Origin: Sisyra terminalis | Taxonomy: Eukaryota; Arthropoda; Insecta; Neuroptera; Sisyridae | Assembly: GCA_958496175.1 (NCBI GenBank) | Contig: OY292278.1 | Span: 19,034,001-19,098,000 of the forward strand | Reading direction: 5' to 3' | DNA length: 64,000 nucleotides | Part shown: positions 50,156 to 61,266 of the stretch, one piece after another | Layout of the letters: each line of letters begins with the position of its first letter | Numbering within the stretch: the first letter of the stretch is position 1 | Position numbers and translations under genes: made by a program | The notes under the pieces: model-generated | Told to the model about the DNA's origin: nothing | Databases searched by the model: none | The model's input: the letters and a program-made list of their open reading frames with translations, nothing else

Positions 50156-50457
50156 TAGTTTTGGCGAAACGTCGTATAAAAATTTAATAAAAACATCAAA
50201 TATTAAAAAGTATCCATTAAATAAGAATCATAAATACAAACAATTATTACAATGAATTCTTTCATACCGTAAATAATCGCTTTAACCTTGTTAAAAACAA
50301 TCATTGTCAATTCATTTTTATTCGGTACAGTTGGTAAAAACAATCATAAAATTCCCAAGATACATTATTTTTTTTTCAATTGACGGTATGAAAGAATTCA
50401 TTGTAATAATTGTTTGTATTTTTGTTATTAATAAAAAAATTGGCTATGATATTTCAG

Positions 50458-50500
50458 AACGCCTGAGGAAGGCTCAATAACCGGGCTGAAACGTCATCTA
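50458..50500 (+). ncRNA. Hammerhead-type motif, partner copy without stem I
   Basis: CTGAGGA (50463-50469), GGCTC/GGGCT stem II and GAAACGTC (GTC 50493-50495) are identical to the minus copy at 49936-49968, but the next bases are ATC instead of GCG, so stem I cannot form with CGC. Confidence 0.55.
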
Positions 50501-50740
50501 ATAAATAGTTTTGACTGATTATCATTTGATCCTAGTCCTCTGAATATTTTTACCAAGATATTTTTGATGTGAAACATCTATAGGCGCAGGGTAAACCGAA
50601 TCGTTTGCTTTACTATGAATATACAGTCTACATGTTGTAGTGTGTAGTAGTAGTAGTGTGTACAATATGGCGACGCGTTGCCATGCGCAAAAGACGTGCG
50701 ACTCCCTTCTCACTCGGTTCGTTGGTCTTGTTTACTACAG

Positions 50741-50749
50741 TATATATAA
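50741..50749 (+). promoter_or_regulatory. TATA box ahead of a short acidic frame
   Basis: TATATATAA lies 35 bases before the ATG at 50784, in a locally GC-richer block (50680-50730). This would place the start site just before the ATG. Suggestive only. Confidence 0.35.
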
Positions 50750-50783
50750 CCTATGTTTTACTTGGAAAAATAAACATTAAAAT

Positions 50784-50876
50784 ATGTCAGACAGTGATAA
50801 TTCCGAAAATGAAAGTGAACATCCTCTTGCAAAGAAATCAAGAATACTCTATGACGCATTGCCAAGTCATCAGTAA
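50784..50876 (+). pseudogene. Short acidic frame, possible transposase N-terminus
   Basis: A 30-residue frame starting MSDSDNSENESEHPLAKKSR, then a stop. The S/D/E-rich start followed by KKSR looks like the N-terminus of transposon-encoded nuclear proteins, cut short. It has a TATA box upstream and inverted ends around it. I do not recognise the family. Confidence 0.3.
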
Positions 50877-51214
50877 TTCTATTTTTCAAGCGCCAAGAAG
50901 TAAAATCTACTTTCTTGGTAGATTGAAATTTATATAATTTTTATTGTATATAATATTTTGTTTTAATTAAATCAATTAATTGTTGAGTTTGGTTTCGTTC
51001 TTATTATACTTAATTCAAAATTTACTAACGACTGACAAAATTGTATTTTAAAACCAGCTGATAGCGAGTAGTACACGAATGTTTTTATTTTTATTTGTCA
51101 TGAATGTAAACATCTAAAAATTATTTAAGTAATTAATTTTATAATTATGGTGGTTTTCTAATCTTGTCTTCAATGCATATTACTTGTACAAACTCGATGT
51201 TTCACATCTACCAG

Positions 51215-52725
51215 GCGTCCCGTGACGGCTCACATTTTTTTTTCTGTTGTGGAAGTTTTTCTTTCTGCAAATTACGGCTAAATATTTAAAAAAGCCTTTA
51301 GTTTCTACTATAAGATCTTCAAATCTTTAAATAGAAAACTTTTTACTGTACAACTATAAAAGATAAAGTTAACAATAAAGTGACTTGAAATTTTAAATGA
51401 ATGACACTTTCCTGAACCTTAAGATATTCATGTACCGCTGTAATTCATAGTGTTAATTATTTAAGCTCTTTTGCATTAGTTATCGTTTTAAGTTACCTTT
51501 ACTGTTTGGTTTTTGAATCAATACCTCTTTAGAAAGTGATCGAACAAATGTTTGATTTGGACTTCTATTGCATAATTAAGAGATGACCTAACAAGCACTT
51601 CTTTAGTATAAGTGTATAATACGTGCATTAGTATAATAAGAGACTTATTCTATTACCCTTATAAGTTCTGAATAAAATAAGTGTTGCCATATTTCGGAAA
51701 AGAGTTACAATTTTAATGACTTTGTAACGCAGTCTTTGAGAAAAAATTGGTTAGATTTGTACCAATTCATTATTAAAATAAGTCTTTGGAAAATGGTTTG
51801 AAAAGAAAAATGTATTTTTTATTTAAATTTCTCTTGTCTAAAGCTTTCAATAACTGAAATACAATATTGGAATTTTCAAATTTATTTTAAAGTATTTTCC
51901 TGTTTTTTGTCTTTCTCTCATCCTTTCACATTTCACCGTTAATTTATATGTTTTCATTGTATCGACAAAATTTTTTTAACTAGAAATGTCATCCAAGCAA
52001 AACAAAAGAAATTATTTGGACGATCGAAAAGGAAAACGATTTTTTTCCGAAAATAGAGACAATTTTCTGCTCGCGTAGTCGCTTTGTTGATTTGATTAAA
52101 TAGAATACATTTATATCCAATGGGAAATGAACAGAACCGAAATCCTTCCGGGTGTTCTTTGTTTCGAGTTCGTAATGGTTAAATAATAAAAAAAAAGATT
52201 TAATTTTTTTTTTGTGAAACGTAAAGAAAAATGCGAGATTTGCCTACGGAAGAGGGACGATGAAAAGTGTAATTTAAAGAGCATTAAATGAAGTTGAAGA
52301 TCAATTTGGTGAATTCAATATGTTTGGTCTTGGGGAGTTATTACCGTTTTGTTTTTTTGTTCAAGAAAAGCTGATTTTCCATTTTATGTTTAAAAAATAC
52401 GAATTTCAGCATTGATTTGTTTATTTTACATAAGGTTTTGTGTGTAAAGTAAACAGTTTGGCAATTTAGTCCCGTTGGTATTGGGGTTTCCTCAATACAT
52501 TTTTCCTGCTTTATAAAATATATATTATATTACAAAAACATAGTTCATCAAATTTATAAATTTTACTTGCTCCATTAGTGAATACAATGAAAAACAGATT
52601 ATAACTGCCAGGGGATTCAATTATCAACTTCCCATCAAAATACTATGTTTTGGTACTAGATTGCAACTATCAAGTATGCACAACATGTAAATCAGTATGA
52701 CAAATAAAGAACTTTTATAATATGA
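51215..52725. other. AT-rich stretch without recognised gene
   Basis: Nothing supported beyond homopolymer runs. Confidence 0.4.
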
Positions 52726-52728
52726 TTT

Positions 52729-52890
52729 TATTATTACTATTATTTGCCGTCGCTTTATAATTTTTAAGATCTATAGCGACTCTATGGTTGATAATAATCT
52801 GTAATCGATAAATATTCGAAACGAGGATCGAACCCAACATTTACCAATTTTGGAGTGGTCACCTTGACCACTCGACCACCGGTAGGCTAA
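52729..52890 (-). mobile_element. tRNA-derived SINE
   Basis: Minus strand: CCTACCGGTGGTCGAGTGG head (A-box-like TGGTCGAGTGG), B box GGTTCGATCC (52825-52834), then the body ATTATCAACCATAGAGTCGC, TTAAAAATTATAAAGCGACG and a GGCAAATAATAGTAATAATA tail. Full length at about 160 bases; best reference copy. Confidence 0.8.
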
Positions 52891-52894
52891 TTAT

Positions 52895-54215
52895 TATTTT
52901 GTTTTCATTTATTGATGATTTATGCTTTTAAACTTACGTAAATACCTATTACCGTCTACCGTCTAATTTTTACAATTGACAGATTTTAAATTAAAATGAT
53001 TTCAATTCTTTGATAAATTTAATTATTATTTAAACATTCATAAAAATCAAATAAGAAAAGTCAATTATGATTATAAAGTATAAGTAGTTAATAAAATTAT
53101 AGGCCAATGAAAAAACGTTGTATTTAACGAAAGGTTGGATTGTTAATCACCAAAAGACTATTAATTTAAATTCTACATTTAACTATTTTAGAGGTTTAAA
53201 TTTAAAGATAATCCCTTACATGATTAAGATTGTAGTAATGTTTAGGGATATTATAGAGCTTTGACTTCAACTCCGAAAAGTAAGAACATTCGATTGATTG
53301 TCCACCTCCAGCTACAGCTTCAGTTATGAAAATTTTGGTATCGAAGATAAAATTACCAATTTCAGAATAACTTTTTTTATTAAACTATAATTATTTGTTT
53401 TATTTTTCATTTATTTAACTGATTCAAGGAACAGAGTCTTTAGTAATGTTTTCATTAACTGATGTACCTTTGACTTTGACTCCGAATTTGGTTTTGACTC
53501 TGAAAAATCCAATTTAAACTTTCCGATTTCGAGTTCCGTTTTAATAAATTCACTTTTTTATCAAGTCAAGAAATATTTTTCAGAATAAATTTCATAAGAT
53601 GGAAGTATTTAAATTTAAACCACGAATCGGCTTACTAATACACTTAAGTCTAGAACCGATGTGAATGCTTTCGAATTCTAAATATTTTTTTCTGAAAAAT
53701 TAGTTGAAACAGCCAAATTTCCACCAATCGTTATAATTGCTGTATATTTGATTTGTTGAGTATCTTGTGGTATCTTGGGTAAAATAAAATTGGTTAATGT
53801 CCATTATAGGCTATGGTAGAGTAACAACCGAGGAAATACGACACTGAACAGAAGTTTAAAGATCTATGACAAAGACGCTAGAAAATTTATCATTTATTTC
53901 TATTTTTTGTTGAAATATGCTACTGTTTTATGAAAATAGATTTGAGGCTACCGATCATTCGAATTTCAAAGTGGTTTTTTTTTTGGAAGCTTTTGTCTTG
54001 TACAACTTGATAATAAAAATTGTACATTTTGGTGTACAGTTTTGTGCAAAGTCAAGTTTGGAACCCTTTTTAAGTTCATGGATATAACTGCAGTGTATAT
54101 TTACTGGGTTATGTGTCTAATTGAATTTTTTTATGTTATAATTTTCCTGAAAACTTAAGTACAAATAAAGTATCTCTTTGGTATTTAATTAATTTTTTAT
54201 GAGATTTTTTATTTT
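52895..54215. other. AT-rich stretch without recognised gene
   Basis: No coding or structural signal that I can support. Confidence 0.4.
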
Positions 54216-54297
54216 TAACAGTGATAAATATTTTATTTATTTCCGAGTCACAATTAATTAATGAATTAAATATATGTCTTACAACTCAATTTCTTCT

Positions 54298-54346
54298 TTA
54301 TTACGACGCGTTTCAACAGTTTTTGGCTGCCATCATCAGGTAATGA
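54298..54346 (-). ncRNA. Hammerhead ribozyme, type I, directly after the PLE stop codon
   Basis: Minus strand: stem I ATTAC/GTAAT (five perfect pairs), CTGATGA (54339-54333), one extra T, stem II GGCAG/CTGTT (G.U, G.U, C-G, A-U, G-C; loop CCAAAAA), GAAAC, loop GC, GTC (54307-54305). All invariant positions are intact. The first core base is 7 bases after the TAA of the PLE frame (54349-54347), so ribozyme and element belong together. It would cut the 3' side of the PLE transcript. Confidence 0.78.
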
Positions 54347-54836
54347 TTATTTTGTCAGTTGTAAACAAATTTCACAAAGGTTGTTTGTTTTATATAATTT
54401 GTCGTTAAGAATGTTGTCTCGATCTAATTTGTGGGCTTTGTATATTTCATATTCTTCTGAGGTGTTCAAATGTGATCCATTCTTGCAAATATGTAGTGGC
54501 TTAAAACTTGTTTCGGAATTTATTCATTGATGATTTTTGTCATAAAGGTGTTTTGTAAAATTTGAAGTTGTTGTTGAAGTAGGTTTCTTGAGTGTATGTT
54601 TCTTATATCTTGTTCCGAAAAACCTATCAGTTTAGCCAATGTAGAATTTTTCACAGGAACCACATTGAATTTTATATATTCCGGTTTTATTTTTCATTGT
54701 AATTTGATTGTTCACCAATGGCTTAAGAATTTTTATCATGTTGTTCTTTGTTGAAAATGCGATATTGAAGTTATTTTTCTTTCGGAAGTTGGCGATTGTA
54801 AAACTAAATATATTATTGTAGTTTGATTTACTATAT
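54347..54836 (-). pseudogene. PLE GIY-YIG endonuclease domain
   Basis: One frame runs from the LTR junction to the stop at 54347, about 160 codons with two internal stops. It reads FRKKNNFNIAFSTKN, TGIYKIQCGSCEKFYIG (the GIY...YIG core with its CxxC insert), a stop where Q is expected (YIGQT), DRFFGTRYKKH (with the conserved arginine R..R..H), HLYDKNH, SEEYEIYKAHK and ILNDKL. This is the usual order of PLE endonucleases. It would nick target DNA for reverse transcription. Only two nonsense changes and no frameshift in this part suggest moderate age. Confidence 0.85.
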
Positions 54837-55338
54837 TGTACCGTGACGTCTCAAAACTGTATTGAGATGGCGTTTATTCGTTCTTTAATTTCTTATGGAA
54901 ATAAATAATCACTTTCACACTTAACAATTACTTTTTTTTATTACACTTGTATACACTTTTATTACACAATTACACTTGCCAAAATAATCACTCAAGTAAC
55001 AATAATCATTTTTAATTCAAATCACACTAATAATCGCTTTGTTGTAACGGAAATTCACAACTGAATTTTTATATAGAACTCTGATACAGAACTGTGAACT
55101 GGCTTGGCTGAGCGCCTTATATAACCCAACATTCTACATTCAACACAACATTCAACAACCCACAACCCAACATTCTAGAATATACTCCAATATTCGCCAA
55201 TGTTCCACCATCTACTAGATGTTTCTAGAACAATCTATATGTACATTTGCATTGGTGGGAGAGAGATAGAAGCCACTCAGCCAATCGCGTGCCGGCACGG
55301 CACAAAGAGAGAGACAGACTTTGTCCGTTTCTGTTACA
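54837..55338 (-). mobile_element. Solo LTR (copy 2), nested in the PLE
   Basis: On the minus strand it starts TGTAACAG and ends GACGTCACGGTACA, the same family as 1616-2062 but 502 bases long, with extra TTG/AACA-rich sequence in U3. Flanks are ATAT on both sides (54833-54836 and 55339-55342). It carries inverted CCAAT, two TTCTAGAA dyads (55173-55180 and 55223-55230), TTATATAA (55118-55125) and AATAAA. Removing it with one ATAT copy restores a continuous PLE reading (..KKYSKSN..), so it landed in the PLE and is younger. Confidence 0.92.
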
Positions 55339-55660
55339 ATATTTTTTTGTTTTCATTTGATAGAGAAGAATAGTTTTTTTAGTAAATTTCGATATTATTT
55401 GGCTACGATTGAGCTGTTTTATCCGTTAGTAATGGCAACATGTATAATTATCTTAATTTCTTCTTCACGAGCTTTGGTTTTAAGAGGGAACTTGATCGCT
55501 TTGTACACTAGACTGTTGTAAGCTACCATTTTTTTGATTTCTTTGGTAAAATGATGTTTTACGGATGGTTGTGTTCGTTGTTGTTGGTTTTCTGTATATA
55601 TTGTATGAAAACTTTCCATTTTAATTGGTGATCGTTGTATCTAAAAATTATTTTTTATCC
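55339..55660 (-). pseudogene. PLE reverse transcriptase, C-terminal end
   Basis: Minus-strand reading: FLDTTI, a stop, NGKFSYNIYRKPTTTNTTI, frame change, then HHFTKEIKKMVAYNSLVYKAIKFPL and EEIKIIIHVAITNG, then IISKFTKK after another shift. FLD.TI and Y.IYRKPT followed by R/K..PL and EI..I..IA..NG are the standard blocks after the PLE palm domain. The catalytic part is missing upstream of about 55660. The 66-codon frame 55419-55619 is part of this. Continues into the GIY-YIG part across the nested LTR. Confidence 0.85.
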
Positions 55661-55669
55661 TTATTCTAA

Positions 55670-58600
55670 TGATTAAATATATCAACAAAAATAGCAATTA
55701 CAGACCCTCAAATATATTTGTAAAACATGATATAAAAGTTACATAAAACCAACGAAATCAATTACCCTCGGTTTTTTACACTGCATGAATGAAAAATTTT
55801 ACAAAATTGCAACGTGTTTCCTCACAAAAACCTTTAAATGGTTCATACAAAAAGCTTTACAACATTGAACCAAAAAATATGCATAGAGAAAAAAATAATA
55901 TTCAAAGCTTCTTTCACACATTTTTAAATTATTCAACCGCCTACATTTGCTATGAAAAATCATTTGCAAAGCCCCTGAAAATCTGTCGACAACGATTATA
56001 AAAATTCAAAGCATGAATTAAAGGAAAAAAGACGTAAAACCAACACGTAACTCAAACAAAATATATTTACAATTAGATTTCTATAGTACCGTTTTACGTA
56101 ATGTGCTTTTTTATTTATTTAATTTAATTTAAATTCGTTGTAAAATCGCTTAAAAACACAGTGGCATTTAATAAATATGGAAAGTGGGATTTTCCAGTAT
56201 GTTTGACGGAATCTGTGATAGTGCAACGAGTTGGCACAAAGGGTGAGGTACACACCAATGTAAACGAGGGAGAAAGTTTGGGGTGAATAATGTTTTATCT
56301 AAAAGCAAACGATTACATTTTGTATTATTTCTACAAAACACAAAACGGAAATAAAACAAAACCACGCTTCACATATAGGTAACTCATTTAGAAAAATATT
56401 TACTTTTGAATATTTAATTTTCCTACTAAACGTGCTGTATTGGTACAATCTTAACGCACATAAGAACATTATGCCTTATTCTACTTCGCTTACAGATTCA
56501 CTACTGAATTACTATATCTTTTATACGATATTTGATTAAAAACGGAAAAAAAAAAATTAATTCGCAAAAATTGAGTACAATAAACAACAACACCCTTAAG
56601 TTTAGTCCGCAAATGCACGGGTTTTTAAATCAATAAAAAAAATCATACAAAAAAAATAATGGTATCAAACAAAAAAGGGCCCAAGTAGGTATAAGGAATG
56701 AAGAAGTATAACATACTTCACTTATATTATAAGTAATCATCGTTGGTTATCAATTTGACTAACAGATGTGTTAGTTTTCTACAAATTAAAAGTCAGTTAA
56801 AGTATCCCATAACTTATGATCTACGAATAGACTCAAAATCTATAAAAGGTTTAATTGCAATTGTAATTTTTTTCATTATGATATTTTTACTAGGACTTTG
56901 AAAAAGCACATTAAATGAAAAAGCAAATATTATGTCACCTTCGTTCTTCAAATGACCAAAGTAGAGGATAATTCATGGGATCAATATAATAATAATGTAA
57001 GTCAATTTTTTATGGGTCCCGTTTTTGAATAAATTTTCAGTTTGCTCTTTGATAGAGGAGTACCGTTGAATATTTAGAATAAAACCACAATTTTTGTCCC
57101 TGAGGGACTTAAAGAACCAAGATTTTCATTAAAAAACTCAATATAATACAACCTTAGAGATACGATTTTCGCCTGATGCATTTTTGTGTTCAGTCATAAA
57201 TTGCTGAAGAGTTAATAAACTAAGTACATAAGGGTTTATATATAATTACGGCTCTTCACTACTAAAAAATGTTGTGGAATTCTCCCTATCGGCCGTGATT
57301 TTGAATAAAATTTTCCTCAATTTTGATGAATTTCTTCAAAAATTGTAGAACTGTAGGAATCTGTTCTTTGGAGAAGTTTTATGTTAGCTCAGTAGCATAG
57401 TGTAGAGGGTGCCAAGGGGACCATAACCCCCGAAGGCACTTTAAACGGAAGGGGCATATTTGCAATGACAATTCCATAAAAGATTTTGCTTTGAGAAAAT
57501 CATAAAGAGTATATTTTTAAAGATTTTTAACGATTTTTAAATTTTTAAAGATTTTAAAGATTAAAGATATTTAACTTTTTACCAATTTTCTTGAGTAATG
57601 ATAAAATAGGAGGCACGCTGCCCCACTGTATTAATTCCAAATGTAACGAATAATGTAATACGGGGCTTCATCATCAAATATTTTCGCTAAAGTAGGACGA
57701 TTTTTGGCAATATTTTTTAAAAAATTTTGCTGTTTGTCGTGATATTACAAGAGCTAAAGAGTAGTACCGGATCTAGGGTCAATGCCACCCTTAACTTCAT
57801 TCAATATGCCGCCCCTGTCATTCCATAATGTTATTCCAAAAGAAAAACATCTAAGTTTCAAATATTTGAATTTTGAACTAATTCCTGCAAAACTTCTAAG
57901 AAATTTACATTATTTTTTTAAATATATTAATTTAATTTTATTAAAAATTTTCAAATATTATTATAACTCAAAGCATTTTCCCATCAATCACTTATGAGAA
58001 TAAGTTCACCTTCATAGCTTTTAGTTCGCACGAAAAAATCGATTTTATCATCGCTTACAATGTTTTACACTACTTGAGGTTCAATAGATAATATCAGCAC
58101 GTTAACTTACACGTTAGTAACTTTCCATCCTTTTCAGGGTGGAAAAATATCTTTTCCCGGAACAATTCTTCACTGGAACTCAAAAAATACGCAGAGGAAT
58201 GTTAACATAAGGGTATACATCTCGAAGATTCCGTGAATGCAATAAATTACATATATTTTGTGCGTAGCGAATATACCTTTCGTATTTTGTAATCAATCTT
58301 TAAGTAGATAATATAAATGAATAGGTACATTTATTTACTAATATTAACAAAATAATGTTTTGGTCAGTATTGGTTATACAGAGTACATCAAACATGCGAG
58401 TGCCATTTTTTGGTCATTTTCTTACTAAATCGTTGGACATTTTTAGATTATTTCAGCCTTTAATTATTCAATTTGTATATTTATTTTAATATTATTTATA
58501 GGTTTTTGGATTTTTGGCAAATTAAGGTTATTTAAGCGTCAAATTGCCTGCAAAAAGTTTCTTATTGTTAAAAATCAGTTATTGTTTTCCATTTTTATAT

Positions 58601-60575
58601 TTTAAAATTTTAAAATAAAATTATATTTTCCTGTTTGAATATAATATTTTCCCTCATTTTAAGCCAGTAAGTCAGTTTTTTTTACTAAAAAGAAAAATTA
58701 TTATGGTTATTTGATATTGATACAAACATAAATGAGTTATGAAAGTAATGCTTAAATCCCAATTAAATTAAAAACAAAAACTTATATCCTTGAAATGTGA
58801 AGCCGAATACGAGTATATCAAGTGTAACATCTTATTGTCATGAGGGTGTTTCATTAAAACAATAATGCGAGATGAAATGAAAATGAAGTGTATATAGTTC
58901 CTGTTAAAAATGGGGGATAAAGGATAAAGAAGAGTGAAAAGTATCGTTTATTTAACACCGTAAATAAAACGAATGAAACTGACACTTAATATTAACTCAA
59001 ACGGAGAGGAAGCTTTTGAGAAAATACCGAAATTTCTCATCCTAACAAGTCCCGTATCCCGATTCAGTTTCACTTACCGATAATTGCGTTATGACGTGTT
59101 TGAAAACGAGTTGTGTTATAAGAACTCGAACCCAATTCTTCCCGTTTTCGCCTTCCATCCGTTTCCCATTCCCAACAAAAACGTTTCCTTGCCATCTTTA
59201 CACCATATACAACAAAATACGTTCCATTTCATTTCATTCCGAAAATTAGTACTATAAATCACTCTGACTGCTGTATCCAAAACTCAACTGACCGTTTAAA
59301 ATTTTATAATATCACACTTAATTGTAATTTTTTTCTCGGATGAATTTCGAAAATTTATTGCATAAAATGAGAGAATTTTAATTATTTGAAACGTGGGTGC
59401 TTTTCAAAAATTTTCATTAAGTGTTTACGGTTCGATCAATCGATAAAACAGCGATAAAATATTCGAGAAAGTAGTAAAAACGAGGATAAACAATAAAATC
59501 AGACTAATACTCGTATAATGCGACAAAAAGTTTTTTGAACTAATCGAAAGAATTGGAAGTATTTTTACAATTCGTAATTTTACCGCCCATTCCTCTGAGA
59601 TCAATAAAATTGGTTATTTCTGTACATATATACACCTAAAACTGAAAATACTTTCACCAAAAGTTATCTTTTAAATTCACTGTTTTTCGAATTTTCCATA
59701 ACGAGAAAATATTGACGTGAAATGAGACGAAACATAAAATTTAATTTATCCATAAATTTGTTAGATAAGATATATTATAGAGACTATAACATAAAAATAT
59801 CACTCTTTCCCAATGTCAAAGGTACATGATAACTTTGCACAATAAACTGAATATACTTTATTTTAATGCATAAACTTTTATTAAAAAAAAATTATCAAAG
59901 AACATAATTTTCGTCTTCACATGCACAAGCTTGAACTTTCAAGCTTTCAAATGTATAGTTTATTAGCACATACTCGTATAGCAACCAAGTTCATCAGTTT
60001 TTTGCGTTTAATTTTGTAAATTTAACACAATATTTACGAAACGAAAATTTTCATTACTGTAATGTAATTTGGGAGAATATGTGCAAAGATGTGGGCGGGG
60101 GAGGGATAAAAAAGCATGATAAAACGACCGCACTGGTTTTGAACATTCAGAAAAGTTTTGCGTTCAAACAAATCGTTTATAATTCGTGTAAGATTAAAAG
60201 CTCGCAAGCTTATACTAACTAAACTTAAAACGGATTTGCCAAAATTCAATTTTCAAATTAAACTTTAAATTTATGAACTTTAGTAACATTAATCAAGATT
60301 CGTAATTTATGGTATGTTTACAGTTCAAATCTAGGAATAAGGTCTTCCATCTTTATGACGAGAAAAACGTTTATTAAGTTAAAAATATATATTGGCAATG
60401 TATATAAAAATTTCAAAGAGATTTTTTGTATAAAATTTTGAAAATTGCTGACGTTGTCTTAGAATTAAATGCTTCTTTTCTTTAAATGATATTTTATAAA
60501 CAAAGACTTGTAAAAATAATTATAAATGAATAAAACAATGTTCCACCTTAGAGGTCCTTAATATTTTATGGTTTT
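55670..60575. other. Long AT-rich stretch without recognised gene
   Basis: At 57390-57480 and 57595-57830 GC-richer words (AGGGTGCCAAGGGGACC, GCCGCCCCTGTC-like) suggest decayed dispersed repeats with unclear ends. Open frames at 55789, 56168, 57782 and 60034 have no motif. Probably intergenic or intron. Confidence 0.4.
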
Positions 60576-60579
60576 TTCA

Positions 60580-60739
60580 TTGTTATTTATCTTCACATCA
60601 TAACTACCAAAATCTTTAGCGGTTCTAAGGTTAATAAAAATCTGCAAGTCAATAAATTTTAAAAATTTGCGTAATACTAGATTCATTGTCTACCAGTCTT
60701 GAAGCGGTCACCTTCACCACTCGGCCACTAGTAGGCTTA
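60580..60739 (-). mobile_element. tRNA-derived SINE
   Basis: Minus strand: CCTACTAGTGGCCGAGTGG head, GTGACCGCTTCAAGACTGG, a mutated B-box region (GAATCTAGTATTACG), then the body GATTTTTATTAACCTTAGAA, CGCTAAAGATTTTG and a GATAAATAACA tail. Same family as the 52.7-kb copy. Confidence 0.72.
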
Positions 60740-60744
60740 TTTTA

Positions 60745-61260
60745 TGCTTTAGCGTTCCCGTTGGTCAATTTAAGTGTTGTAGTAGGGTATTATTAATGAA
60801 ATTTTAAACAAACACAAGATATTTTTTTTATTTTAATAAATAAAACGAAAATGAAGTACCAGAGTTATTGTGTTGTGAATTGTAAAAATACCAGCAGGAA
60901 AAATAAATGTTAATTTTATAAATTTCATTGACGCCCCTGTAGCATCAAAAAACCTATCACTATCTTTGTATTAAAATATTAACTGTATTATTTAAATATA
61001 TATTGAGCACTAAATGTTTATCTTTTTTTTTTAAATAGCTATTCCAATTCTTGAAAGTAATTATCACAAATTAAAAACAAAGCTCAAAGGGGAATTTGAT
61101 CGCGAAATATACATAAAACATGTTTATACATTAGTTGGTATTTTAATATAAGTTTCGTTATACCATAGGTTCTCATTTGGGTTCTCTCGATCCAACTCGC
61201 CATACTGATACGGCTAGGTCCGTTAAGATTGTTAAAATTTCATATACCTTATCGTACGAT
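60745..61260. other. AT-rich stretch without recognised gene
   Basis: No feature supported between the SINE and the mariner remnant. Confidence 0.4.
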
Positions 61261-61266
61261 TCTATT

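Larger units (their letters stand above)
49871..50556. repeat. Nested palindromes with two hammerhead subfamilies
   Basis: Three inverted repeats are stacked. Outer arms: 49871-50030 with 50405-50556. Middle: 50233-50270 with 50383-50420 (CGGTATGAAAGAATTC). Inner: 50061-50130 with 50162-50231, separated by about 30 bases. The outer arms each carry a hammerhead motif of one subfamily (CTGAGGA...GGGCTGAAACGTC) and the inner arms another (CTGAAGC...GGCGAAACGTCG). The layout suggests one PLE-type terminus inserted into another, each in inverted-pair form. No coding sequence is kept. Confidence 0.75.
50566..51209. other. Possible short DNA element with 13-base inverted ends
   Basis: GATGTGAAACATC (50566-50578) and its reverse complement GATGTTTCACATC (51196-51208) bound 643 bases. 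Inside are a TATA box and a 30-codon frame. No target duplication was made out, and the 13-mer is itself nearly palindromic, so chance cannot be excluded. Confidence 0.3.
54220..55660 (-). mobile_element. Penelope-like element, 5'-truncated, with terminal hammerhead
   Basis: Includes the decayed coding region (55660 to 54347), the hammerhead (54339-54305) and a 3' terminus that runs to about 54220 and shares GTGACTCGGAAATAAATAAA with 16.3 kb. A solo LTR (54837-55338) splits it. PLEs are retroelements whose reverse transcriptase is joined to a GIY-YIG nuclease; hammerheads in their terminal pseudo-LTRs are documented for the group. Confidence 0.85.

Noticed and set aside
1616..55338. The two LTRs as ends of a single 53-kb retrotransposon
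   Set aside because: They are in opposite orientation, differ in length by 55 bases, and each has its own ATAT duplication; no gag/pol lies between.
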